Positions 26,450 to 46,200 of a stretch of DNA of 64,000 bases are shown in pieces. Where the stretch lies: positions 62,001 to 126,000 of the forward strand of contig CAWZYM010000244.1 of the NCBI GenBank assembly GCA_963966185.1, read 5' to 3'. Position 1 is the stretch's first letter. Every line of letters starts with the position of its first letter. The notes under the pieces were generated by a model. It searched no databases. It was not told the origin of the DNA and worked only from the letters and a program-made list of their open reading frames with translations. Made by a program: the position numbers and the translations under genes. This stretch comes from Rhabditoides inermis. Its lineage: Eukaryota > Nematoda > Chromadorea > Rhabditida > Rhabditidae.

Positions 26450-26640
26450 CATACAACATACAACATACCATCATACCACCATACCACATACCACCATACT
26501 ACCATACTACCATACTACCATACTACCATACCACCATACGAGCGTACTACCATACCATCATACAACATACCATCATTTTGCACTCATACAACTATGAAGG
26601 CTGTCATACCACCATACTACCATACCACCATACCACGTGA
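26450..26640. repeat. Minisatellite of CATACCAC/CATACTAC units
   Basis: Eight-base units with three-base variants repeat through the left arm of the TTAA-flanked element; the complementary array is in the right arm. Confidence 0.9.
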
Positions 26641-28014
26641 TTTCGGAAAGTTTTCGCGCGCATTTTCATATCATCATATCACGTCTCGCTTCAGTCGCTT
26701 TTTCATTTAAATTTTTATTGTTTTTTGTCATAGTCATTGTTATTTCTACTTTTTCTTTTCATTTTCCATGTTTTGAATGTGAGAGACGCGAACATCTCTC
26801 TCTCTCTCCCTTGTCGAAAACGACTTTCACACTCAAGATGAAATGAAGAAACGCAAATATTTCATAGAACGTATGTAGGAGGAAGCCACCGCTGTTTTTA
26901 TTCTACCAGTCGGAGTCGCGTCCGACCATCGAAATTCTTTCATCGGACAAAATGGACGCTAAGCCTTTTCTAGGAGCTACACAAATAGTGTCAACACATC
27001 GTCAAAAAGCGAGTATCGTTCGCGCAGAATCGCCTTCTCTCGTTCGATGCTCGCGTGGATAAGCATGCGAGCATCGCCGTGCCACCAGAAAGAAGTCGAA
27101 CTTGGCGACTTTTTCAGAAAAATACAACGATGTGCATGGATAAGTCTTTTCATTTTGTGAAACTAGAGTTTAGTAGCTCTACAACTACAACTCGAGTAAA
27201 TCATCACATCTCGGGTAGATCCTCACATTGCGCGAACAAGATTAGAGAGAGTTTGACTCCCAAGATGCTCTCCCAAGACTTCCCACATGCGTAGACACCG
27301 ATTATTGTATTGTACAATCCGAATGAACGCAGTAAGTATCGGGCTGATTCGCGTCACGCATGCGTAGAATGTACACGCAGTGTTGAGGAATACCCGATAA
27401 TAAAAAACATTCAGAGTCGACGCCGTAGCTGCTGCCTCATCCCGGGACGGTGTCAGTTCTGACAAACACATCTCTTGTCATTTCCTCCTCTATTCTCAAT
27501 ATGTCTTACTTCTCAACCTTATTGCTTCTCCTTGGTGACTCCTTCCCGGGTCTAGGCTATATATGATAAAATCTGAACCTACGTATGTATACAGTATACC
27601 ATATACTACTGGTCAATCTATGTAAATAGCGGGTCCTGGTTCTTTGCGATGATCGCATAGTCGGTATGTTGAGCATAATGCCTGTCGTAAAGGGTGACAA
27701 TTGCTTGACTCGAAAGTAGTCAACACTTGAACTTAGCAGTCTGTATGCACAGGCAAACAGACTCCCGGGGGCACGACGTGGACGTGAGTGTTGACAATTT
27801 CTACCCCCCCCCCCTCCCCTATGTAAATAGAAATCAAATGAAGACGTTTTGGGCTCTTCTAAACACAGAGAAAACCGACCGAGGCAAGGACTACATACAA
27901 ATGTAACCAAATACCGTTTTACAATTTCCAGAGCGTTTACAACGTGTAAACCGCACAAAGCGCGCTGTGAAGCGTGTGTTAAAGATACAAGGGGTTCCCG
28001 CTTCCAAAACAAAT

Positions 28015-28190
28015 ATGATGGTATGGTGGTATGGTGGTATGGTGGTATGATGGTATGATGGTATGGTGGTATGGTGGTATGGTGGTATGATACCATGGTA
28101 TGATGGTATGATACCGTGGTATGATGGTATGATGGTATGATGGTATGATTGTATGATGGTATGTTGTATGTTGTATGATTTACTAATGGC
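28015..28190. repeat. Minisatellite of ATGGTGGT/ATGATGGT units (right arm)
   Basis: Reverse-complement counterpart of the left-arm minisatellite, so transcripts could fold back over hundreds of bases. Confidence 0.9.
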
Positions 28191-28299
28191 CGTAAATTTT
28201 TACAATTTTCGCGCGCCCCATTGCCAAAATGTCGAAAAATACGAAAAAATGTATTTTTGGAAATTTTGTCATTTTTCGAACTTAATAGCTGCTTAAAAA

Positions 28300-29112
28300 G
28301 GCATCCTGTAAAATTCAACAATTCAACAACTGGAAAAATTCAACAGTTCGGAAAATTCAACAACGAAAAATTCAACAACAAATGACGTCATAGCGAAATT
28401 TTCTGAGTGTCTCCAAATAACGGGCCCGTTCAAGAGTTCCGTATTTTTGGGGGAAGCGGCCCTGTTTTTTAATGAATGTGTTTCGAAGTATTTTCATCAT
28501 TTTTTTTGTCGGAGGTATAGGTCTGCAAACAATTTCAACTACGTTTACAATTCTGAGAAGGTGATGAAGCCGTATTGAAAACGCTTATGAACGCATCGGA
28601 GCAGCTTGGTGCCGAGGACAGTACCGTGGCATATCAGTGATCTGGACAGTAGCAGTCCTGATGCGATTGAGTGCACGCCGATGCAGCTCAACTAATGCTA
28701 CGCGACCTGTACAGTCAATTTGTAATCTGTATACACACACTAAAGCATCCGAACTGGACGTCGCGTCGAACTGCTGCTAATGTTCGGTCCACTTCTCTTC
28801 TATTATACTATGTCATTGACAATACAATATGATCTGAGCCGTGAAAAGGTTCGCAGACGTGCGCATGCAACTAGACCTCATCAGTGAATAAAAGTACGTC
28901 GCAAAAATATTACAATCGTCGGTTTCATTTAAAAAAGGGCCGGATTCTCCGGACCCCAAACACAGAACTCTCGAACGGGCCCGTTATTTAGAGACACTCT
29001 GAAAATTTCGCTATGACGTTATTTGTTGTTGAATTTTTCGTTGTTGAATTTTCCGAATTGTTGAATTTTCCCAGTTGTTGAATTGTTGAATTGTTGAATT
29101 TTACAGGATGCC
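28300..29112. mobile_element. 813-bp inverted-repeat element with 9-bp target duplication (Mutator/Foldback-like)
   Basis: The ends GGCATCCTGTAAAATTCAAC and its complement are perfect inverted repeats; the arms extend about 145 bp (28300-28445, 28966-29112) and contain an ATTCAACA minisatellite. The sequence GCTTAAAAA occurs directly before (28291-28299) and directly after (29113-29121), a perfect 9-bp target-site duplication. Nine-base duplications with long internally repetitive ends are typical of Mutator-like and Foldback elements. No transposase was found, so it is non-autonomous. Confidence 0.85.
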
Positions 29113-29121
29113 GCTTAAAAA

Positions 29122-29817
29122 AGAAATCAAGTCGCTCGCGATTACAAAAGGATAATTTCAATTGGAGCGCGAAATTTTACGCCAATCTGGACGAAAATTT
29201 ATTTATTTTTCCTTTCGTTACGGGAGCTTGGCGGATTCTGTAGCAACTCTTGCAGGGAAAAACAATTTCCGTTTTTAACTGATCGTGAAATGCCGTGGAC
29301 GAAAGACCGAACCGTTCCTCTGCGTCTCTACCGCGCGAGTACCCCCGACGTCTGCACTCTGCCCCTGGCTGCTACAAAGCCGAACCCAGCCGGTACAAAG
29401 CAGAACTCAACCGGTACAAAGGCGAACCCAACTTCAACAAAGCCGAACCCATGCGAAATGGTTGGAATATCACTTAAAAGGTTCCAATTAGAATACGTTT
29501 TGGTGTAATAATTGCGATATGGTTTTTATTTGAATGACAATTTATTGTCGCCTATCATGTGTGGGTGAGGTGAGTCCTCGGACCTGAATCCTTCTCGAAC
29601 AAACTCAAGCCGCCGCCTATCTCGAAAAGTGTTAATGGACAAAAGCGTACTATGACAATTAAATGTATTGAGTGCAATGATGTATCATGCATGATTCGAG
29701 TATTTGACAGTTCCGCTAAGGGCTAAGGCGCGGTCAGTCTATTCGAAAACATATCCGAAGTAATTCGAAGACGTTTCAAAACTATCGCAAGTAATTCGTT
29801 TATATATAGTTTAGTGA
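29122..29817. other. Unassigned DNA with a 21-bp minisatellite
   Basis: Between the inverted-repeat element and the LINE remnant. At 29373-29451 a 21-bp unit (ACAAAGCCGAACCCAGCCGGT) repeats about 3.7 times with changes; because 21 is a multiple of three it keeps three frames open. No gene was recognised. Confidence 0.6.
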
Positions 29818-30294
29818 AGTTTGATTCGCATGGAATACTGCATAAAAGATAAGTTACTTTCCCACCTTCTTTCCCAATCTCTTTTCTGTAGCCGCCAATT
29901 TGGTTTCTTACCGAAACACTCCACCACATCCCAACTATCTCTCTGTCTATCCCTCTGGTGTGATTCTATTTCAAATGGAAATCAGGTTGATGCAGTATAC
30001 GTCGATTTCGCCAAGGCATTCGATTCAGTCTCCCACCCATTACTTTTGCATAAGCTCAAGTCTTACGGTATCTGCAACAACTTGATTGCCTGGTTCTCCT
30101 CTTATCTCTCATCGCGCACATTCGTCGTCAAGAACGGTAACTCTGTCTCCGCATCACTCTCCTGTCCGTCTGCTACTTGGCCCCCCTCTCTTTCTCATTT
30201 TCATCAATGATATTACTGACAACTTGAAGTCTGACGCACTTATGTATGCAGATGACCTCAAAGTCAGTCGTTCCATTGTTGATCCTATGATTGA
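29818..30294 (+). pseudogene. LINE reverse-transcriptase remnant, 5' part
   Basis: A jockey/CR1-type reverse transcriptase fragment: SRQFGFLPKHSTTSQL, YVDFAKAFDSVSH, then LFLIFIND and the active-site YADDLKV. It lacks everything upstream and has lost the residues of the conserved SGVPQGS motif together with a frame change near 30170. It is cut by the fold-back element at 30294/30295 and resumes at 31381. Confidence 0.85.
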
Positions 30295-31380
30295 TTTTCT
30301 TTGAAAAGTACTTGCGTAAACTGATGAACTTTGTCTTTTCCTAATGCAGCAAAAGTACATGCATAAAGCGTTCACAAAAACTAACACAAACCTGCACCGC
30401 TCTCTCCTCTCTTTCTCTCTTATCTGTCCTATTTGTGTTCACTGGTTAGTATCAACAGAACATTCCCGAATTCGCAGGTTTGTGTTAGTATTTATGAACG
30501 CTTTATGCATGTACTTTTGCTGCATTAGGAAAAGACAAAGTTCATCAGTTTACGCAAGTACTTTTCAAAGAAAATATATGTCCTTTTCTTAAATTTCATA
30601 GAAATTTTGAATATGTGCTGAATTATGACTATTCATCTGGATTATATCAAAAACTACTAAGTATCTCTCACTCCCTCGGTTCTCTCCTTCTCTTCGTCCC
30701 TTCTCTCTCTTTCACTGTTCCTTCTCTCTTTTTCACTGTTCTCTCTCTCACTCTCACTTTCTGCTCTTCTCTCTCTGTCTCTTTAAATTTTTATGCTCTT
30801 CTATCAACGTTTACAAATACTAACACAAACTCTCGGCCGTTCTCTCTCTTCTTACTCTCATGTACCACAAATCACACGTTACGTTTCGGATCGCCGTTAC
30901 GTTTCACAAAACGTTTTTCCCCACATAATTTTCTCGTTACCGTTTGGAGTCGCGCCTACTGCGCTCTTTCTCCTGGTTATAGTTGGCGAACCCAAAACAA
31001 CGCAAACCCGGCGCGAATTGGACGCTGGCGGCGGCGGGGCGAACTACACTCAAAGTGCTAGTTGGAGAACACGCGCAGAAAACGCGAGAGAGTACGCTTT
31101 CGGCAGAGAGTCAGAGTTACCGGACACGACATCCACCCACCCACCCACACGCTGGCCTCTCACCTCATGGGTGCGCGAGATCGCTCATAACTTCTTTCGG
31201 AGAAAAGATACAAAGATGCCCACGACCAATGATCTGTCCTACGGAACGGTGCGAATCTAACTAACTTGATTTGGATGAGTCCACATTGTTGTTAACATGA
31301 CCTTTGGATATCGCTTCTTGAAAATTCTGGCGCGAGCCTTATCCTAAGCCAAAAGAGAGGGCGCTGCGCGCCCTCTCTAA
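30295..31380 (+). mobile_element. Fold-back (Helitron/Helentron-like) element, copy 3, inserted in a LINE
   Basis: Arms at about 30295-30395 and 30473-30572 are reverse complements around a CT-rich loop. The body shares the 30985-31380 block with copy 2, including the 3' hairpin (31354-31378) and the final AA. Host LINE sequence on both sides rejoins in frame (IDF then WVLSQD), which fixes both ends to within four bases. The junction allows zero to four bases of duplication, so insertion between A and T, or T and T, without duplication is possible. Confidence 0.85.
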
Positions 31381-32173
31381 TTTCTGGGTGCTGAGTCAGG
31401 ACGTTGGGGAGATCGACCGCTGGTCAGAAACCTGGCAAATGTCGGTCTCCTCAGCTAAGAGTCGTCATCTACAAATCAAAATGCGCCATGATTGTCCTCT
31501 CCTTCTTTCAGGGGTAGAGCTGTAGAAGGTAACTGATTCGGTAAGCGATCTTGGTGTAGAAATTAGCCCTGACCTCTCTCCTCGTGCCCATATTTCTAAG
31601 ATTGTTAAAAAGGCGAATCGCATCTCATATCTAATCACGACCGCCTGTTCATTTCCCTCGCTATCCACTTATCGCACTTTGTTTAACTCTTATTGTCTTC
31701 CTATTTTAGAGTATGCCTCGGTCGTGTGGTCCCCTTCACAGAAGGGTGACATCGCACAGATCGAGGAGGTGCTACACAGGTTCAGTAGGTTTTCTCTCCT
31801 CAAGCTAGGTTACCCTGCATTTGATATGGCATACGAAGAGAGACTCGCGATCCTCGGAATGCAGTCTCTCGAGTATCGCCGCATTGAACTCGATCTTATA
31901 TTCTGTTATAGGATACTGACAGGCATGGAATCTGATGAGCTGAGTGGTATTCTCCAGCTGCTTCCACCATCTCGCCAGAGCGGGAGGCGACCGAATCGGC
32001 GTCAGCTGAGGAAGTTGACCGTCTCCAACTCGCGGGTATACGGTAGTTTTGCGGTAAGAGTGGTGCGGGTTTGGAATGAGCTCCCCGATGCGGTAGTGGG
32101 GTGCTCATCACTTTCCGCTTTCAAAACAGCCTTGGGTTTGTTCGACTTAAATAGTATTAACCATATGTCATAA
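31381..32173 (+). pseudogene. LINE reverse-transcriptase remnant, 3' part
   Basis: Continues the LINE split by copy 3: EIDRWSETWQMS, DLGVEISPDLS, then ILEYASVVWSPSQKGDI and ERLAILGMQSLEYRRIE, ending with a stop at 32173. There is one in-frame stop near 31525. This region is the thumb and C-terminal part of a jockey/CR1-like element. Confidence 0.88.
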
Positions 32174-32778
32174 CCAACACATGTTTCTGTCCTGTCAACA
32201 TTCACCGTCCTTGTCCGCTTTGTCCTGTCCTGTCATTTCGCTGTCCTATGGAACCGATGAAGGCTATTCTTTCTATGCGGCGCGGTATTTCACTCGTCTT
32301 CTCTCGGTGTCTCTATTGATTCGTCGCTGTTGTTGTTGTTGTTTTTCGCTTTCCCGGTGTATCTATATCTACTATTCCATCATATTGCTCAACTATTTCA
32401 TTTTCTATTGTTTGCATTTCGCTCACATTATTTCGTTCCGAGATAAATGTCTATCACTCAAAATCATGCGTAATTGCGCGCGCGTCCTTTTCACCAAATC
32501 ACTCTGCACGACCAGCTGGGACAGCCTAGTCAGAGTGAGTAGTTTTTTTCATGTTTCCGACAGTTTTTTTCATGTGTCCGACATTCATTTATTCTGTCTA
32601 GACGTGCTGGACAGTACTGGTGGCAAGGTGTGTGACAGTGAGGTATGATGTGTGCCACGTTTCTATAACTTCATTCATTGTGAGCGTATTAAACTATTGT
32701 AACGAGCTGTGTCTTCCGGTGACTGTGATGAAGGGCACCATGCTCAACATGATCGTCTGGCGCTGGAAGTTCCGTTCT

Positions 32779-32835
<57 letters not shown>

Positions 32836-33103
32836 GTTATCAATGTTCTTATTTTGATTATGTTCGATACCGATGATTTTAATTGTTCGTTTTAATGTTT
32901 GCAGTTCGACGCGTCGTCAAGCACGAACCGTCTCTGCACACATAGTGAACCTCTCACTATGTGACAAAAGTATGAAGGTTCGAAGATGAGTACAGTTTGT
33001 TAATGGACATAGCTCGCAACATATCCGATCATGAATGAATTGGGACGCCCGTGCGATAATTATACCATCAAAACATATAATAGGTCTATCTGAAGCAAGA
33101 TAA
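32174..33103. other. LINE 3' flank and intergenic DNA with a (TA)n tract
   Basis: Follows the LINE stop; a perfect (TA)n run occupies 32782-32833. The LINE 3' end could not be placed. No gene was seen. Confidence 0.6.
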
Positions 33104-33168
33104 ATCTGATAAACCAACTGATGTTTCGTTCTGTTTTATAGAACGAAACATCAGTTGGTTTATCAGAT
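33104..33168. repeat. Perfect 29-bp inverted repeat (hairpin)
   Basis: Arms 33104-33132 and 33140-33168 are exact reverse complements with a 7-base loop. Beginning ATCTGATAAACC and ending GGTTTATCAGAT, it lies immediately upstream of a promoter-like stretch. Confidence 0.95.
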
Positions 33169-33552
33169 CTACTCCCACTCATGGCTACGTCATCACCCAT
33201 AGCCGCCAGTAGATCGGAGTATATCATTGACCTCCCGCCCGTATATCAGAGTGTATCAGTATCCTCCCGCCAGTATACCACTATATAAGACACATCCCCG
33301 ATACCCCAATCACTCGCTTGGAGACTCTATCTCTCCTTGGGGTCAGACACACTTCTGAGTAGTAGTCATCTACTCTGTGTCCTTTTACCATTGTGTGTGT
33401 TGTTTATTACGTGTGTGTCGTAATTCACTGATAGCTTCGCATACTCATTCCATATCATATGCTCATCGGATGTTTATCATGCTCTTATAACTATTTTCTA
33501 TTCTTCTATAAACTAGTGCGAAAGCGCGCGGCAGCGCGCCGAAGCGCTAGTC
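33169..33552 (+). mobile_element. Possible small Helitron-like element or solo LTR-like promoter unit
   Basis: After the hairpin comes TCTACTCCC, then repeated CTCCCGCC motifs, a TATA box (CACTATATAAGACAC at about 33280), and at the end a GCGCGC-GGCA-GCGCGC hairpin, about seven bases, then CTAG followed by T (33512-33552). A 5' TC, a 3' hairpin and terminal CTRR before T are the textbook signs of a Helitron. The TATA-plus-initiator layout could equally be a solo LTR. Evidence is suggestive only. Confidence 0.35.
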
Positions 33553-34001
33553 GTCCATGAAAAGAGAAACCTCGCTCATTCCCACTTCCCCGTTCTTTCT
33601 GTCATCTCCACTCTTTCTCTCTTCCTATAAGGTCTGGCTCGCGAAATCGGGGCAGCGATCACCAAGAACTCACGGGGACAAAATCTGTCAGTCATCATCA
33701 ATAATGGTATTGCACAGTGCCAGACACGATAGAACCGCCTCCATTGCCCTGCTCCGTTGCAAGAGGACCCTAGCAGAAATAACTAATGGGATGCTTGACA
33801 CTGATTGTCACTCCAATGCACAACCCCATTCATAGTCATACATGTGCAAACTTTTCAAAATAGCAAAGGTCAAAATAAAATAAAAACCGCTGGCTTATGA
33901 ATAACTTTTAAAACAAAAATCAGTTAAGAACATCGAAATTTCGCATAAAAAACTAGGTATTTTACTCGCCTAACTCCCTACTGCCTCCTGCCTCCGCCAC
34001 C
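33553..34001. other. 3' flank of the USP-OTU gene
   Basis: Lies downstream of the minus-strand stop at 34002. It probably includes the 3' UTR, but no poly(A) signal could be confidently placed. Nothing else recognised. Confidence 0.5.
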
Positions 34002-42743
<8,742 letters not shown>

Positions 42744-43032
42744 CTGAGAATGCATCAAACAGTAATGTGAATCGCATGCGTACGTCAACATCCAAGGTAT
42801 GATACAAACAATGATATATATATATATACATATATGATAGAAAAAAATCTATTGGGTGAGCAAAAGATAAAAAAATAATAGTTTTCCATCGATCGTAATT
42901 CAATGTTTTTACGTCTAATACTCTGCCATTTCCGTTTTCTCTCGTAATTTGTATTAGATCGAACAAATTTAGATTTTGGCATATTTAAAAAAAAATAATT
43001 TGTTTGTAAACAAGTTTGTCTTTACGTCTAAG
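42744..43032. promoter_or_regulatory. Intergenic region between two divergently arranged reading frames
   Basis: Lies between the USP-OTU model (start near 42743, minus) and a possible plus-strand gene (43033). It contains a short TATATA run (42816-42835). An acceptor-like sequence directly before the ATG at 42743 suggests a 5' non-coding exon here. Confidence 0.35.
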
Positions 43033-43241
43033 ATGTCTATGCGACGCCTCAACAAATCGGGGGTGCAAGTTTATCACTGGAATAATACAGCGGCGAATTT
43101 AATTCGACAAAAAAGATTCGAAAGTGGTCGGTCGGTGTATTCACTCATCTCAGTGAGTGAGGAAGGCGAGAAATAAACAACAAACAATAATATTGCACAA
43201 CCATACACTGCATGAGAGAGAGAAGAAAGCGAGAGAGAAAA

Positions 43242-43293
<52 letters not shown>

Positions 43294-46200
43294 TGCTAAT
43301 GTGGTGACGGATCTTATTGACGCGGTGTACCATGTCGATGTGGTGAAGCAACAGGCTGGAAAGTAAGCATTTTCTAATTTATGTCCACTACCCAACCCAC
43401 TGGCAAGTGGCAGCACTACACGCGCTGTTTGCCCCGGATCGCCCCATCCACTCTCAAGCTAAGTGTAAACAGAGCGGTTAGTGTGATTGCGCACATTTAG
43501 CTTGTATGAATAGCAATGAATAGCCTTCTTCATCCTATCACATATTTCCCTCCCTCTCTCTCCATGTCTTTCAAACCAAGATATCTCGTTCCTCAGCCAG
43601 TCGGCGACAGCCAATGCACAGCCTTCTTCACCCTATCACATCTTTCTCTCCCTCTCTCTTTCCATGTCTTTCCAACCAAGACTTCTCGTACCCCAGTCAG
43701 TCGGCGTCAGCCAATGCACAGCCTTCTTCACGCTATCACATATTTCCCTCCCTCTCTCTATCCATGTCTTTCCAACCAAGACATCTCGTTCCCCAGTCAG
43801 TCGGCGTCAGCCAATGCACAACCTTCTTCACACTATCACATCTTTCTCTCCCTCTCTCTTTCCATGTCTTTTCAACCAAGACATCTCGTTCCCCAGCCAG
43901 TCAGCGACAGCCAATGCACAGCCTTCTTCACACTATCACATCTTTCCCTCCCTCTCTCTTTCCATGTCTTTCCAACCAAGACATCTCGTTCCCCAGTCAG
44001 TCGGCGTCAGCCAATGCACAGCCTTCTTCACGCTATCACATTATTTCCTCCCTCTCTCTTTCCATGTCTTTCCAACCAAGACATCTTGTTCTCCTCCCAA
44101 GTTGCGTGCGTATCCACACAGTCGGCGGCAGCCAATGCACAGCCTTCTTCACACTATATATATCTTTATGCATACAAAGTTATGGTAGCGATACAATATG
44201 GTTTGAGATGCGCGGTACAGAACTAAGAGGAGTTTCGACAGGGTTCTGAGGCTACTCGATCCTTGCCCAGACGATGCGCAGACAGACCAAGGGATTTCCT
44301 GCCCCCAGACACTGTTGATTAGAGCAGCGTATGCGGGGGTAGGAAACCTTTCATACCACTTACCAGGATGGGGTTCGCGGCCGGTGGGATAGACCCTCCC
44401 ACTGAGTCACTCCCCCTCCACTCTACAAATGATAGCAAGAACACGTTTATGACTATATTCTAGTTGGATCTACAATGTTCAGTTGAGTTATTTGAGACTT
44501 TATAAACTTGGTGACACCGACTTTGAATGCGCTTTTGTCCGACACAAGGACAATATGACCAGGCAGCTTATTCCATAAATTGTGTACTCGGAAGAGGAAA
44601 GAAGACTGTGATAGGTGGGTGCGTGGTTCTCCTATCACATCTTTCTCTCCCTCTCTCTTTCCTTGTCTTTCCAACCAAGACATCTCGTTCCCCAGTCAGT
44701 CGGCGGCAGCCAATGCACAGCCTTCTTCACACTATATATATCTTTATGCATACAAAGTTATGGTAGCGATACAATATGGTTTGAGATGCGCGGTACAGAA
44801 CTAAGAGGAGTTTCGACAGGGTTCTGAGGCTACTCGATCCTTGCCCAGACGATGCGCAGACAGACCAAGGGATTTCCTGCCCCCAGACACTGTTGATTAG
44901 AGCAGCGTATGCGGGGGTAGGAAACCTTTCATACCACTTACCAGGATGGGGTTCGCGGCCGGTGGGATAGACCCTCCCACTGAGTCACTCCCCCTCCACT
45001 CTACAAATGATAGCAAGAACACGTTTATGACTATATTCTAGTTGGATCTACAATGTTCAGTTGAGTTATTTGAGACTTTATAAACTTGGTGACACCGACT
45101 TTGAATGCGCTTTTGTCCGACACAAGGACAATATGACCAGGCAGCTTATTCCATAAATTGTGTACTCGGAAGAGGAAAGAAGACTGTGATAGGTGGGTGC
45201 GTGGTTCTCCTATCACATCTTTCTCTCCCTCTCTCTTTCCATGTCTTTCCAACCAAGACATCTTGTTCTCCAGCCAAGTTGCGTGTGTATCCACACAGTC
45301 GGCGACAGCCAATGCACAGCCTTCTTCACACTATCACATCTTTCTCTCCCTCTCTCTTTCCATGTCTTTCCAACCAAGACATCTCGTTCCCCAGTGAGTC
45401 GGCGACAGCCAATGCACAGCCTTCTTCACACTATCACATCTTTCTCTCCCTCTCTCTTTCCATGTCTTTCCAACCAAGACATCTTGTTCCCCAGCCAGTC
45501 GGCGACAACCAATGCACAGCCTTCTTCACACTATCACATCTTTCTCTCCCTCTCTCTTTCCATGTCTTTCCAACCAAGACATCTTGTTCTCCAGCCAAGT
45601 TGCGTGCGTATCCACACAGTCGGCGACAGCCAATGCACAGCCTTCTTCACACTATCACATCTTTCTCTCCCTCTCTCTTTCCATGTCTTTCCAACCAAGA
45701 CATCTCGTTCCCCAGTCAGTCGGCGTCAGCCAATGCACAGCCTTCTTCACACTATCACATCTTTCTCTCCCTCTCTCTTTCCATGTCTTTCCAACCAAGA
45801 CATCTCGTTCCTCAGCCAGTCGGCGACAGCCAATGCACAGCCTTCTTCACACTATCACATCTTTCTCTCCCTCTCTCTTTCCATGTCTTTCCAACCAAGA
45901 CATCTCGTTCCTCAGCCAGTCGGCGACAGCCAATGCACAGCCTTCTTCACACTATCACATCTTTCTCTCCCTCTCTCTTTCCATGTCTTTCCAACCAAGA
46001 CATCTCGTTCCCCAGTCAGTCGGCGTCAGTCAATGCACAGCCTTCTTCACGCTACCACATATTTCCCTCCCTCTCTCTTTCCATGTCTTTCCAACCAAGA
46101 CATCTCGTTCCTCAGCCAGTCGGCGACAGCCAATGCACAGCCTTCTTCACACTATCACATCTTTCTCTCCCTCTCTCTTTCCATGTCTTTCCAACCAAGA

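Larger units (their letters stand above)
26326..28292. mobile_element. Inverted-repeat element flanked by TTAA, with minisatellite arms
   Basis: The left end GCAGCTATTAAGTTC (26326) and right end GAACTTAATAGCTGC (to 28292) are perfect inverted repeats, each abutting TTAA (26322-26325 and 28293-28296). Both arms continue inward through T/A-rich sequence into matching minisatellites, CATACCAC-type units at 26450-26640 and their complement at about 28015-28190. The 1.35-kb interior has no recognisable transposase. TTAA duplication is the mark of piggyBac-type transposons, but the ends do not start with the usual CCC, so the superfamily is uncertain. Confidence 0.65.
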
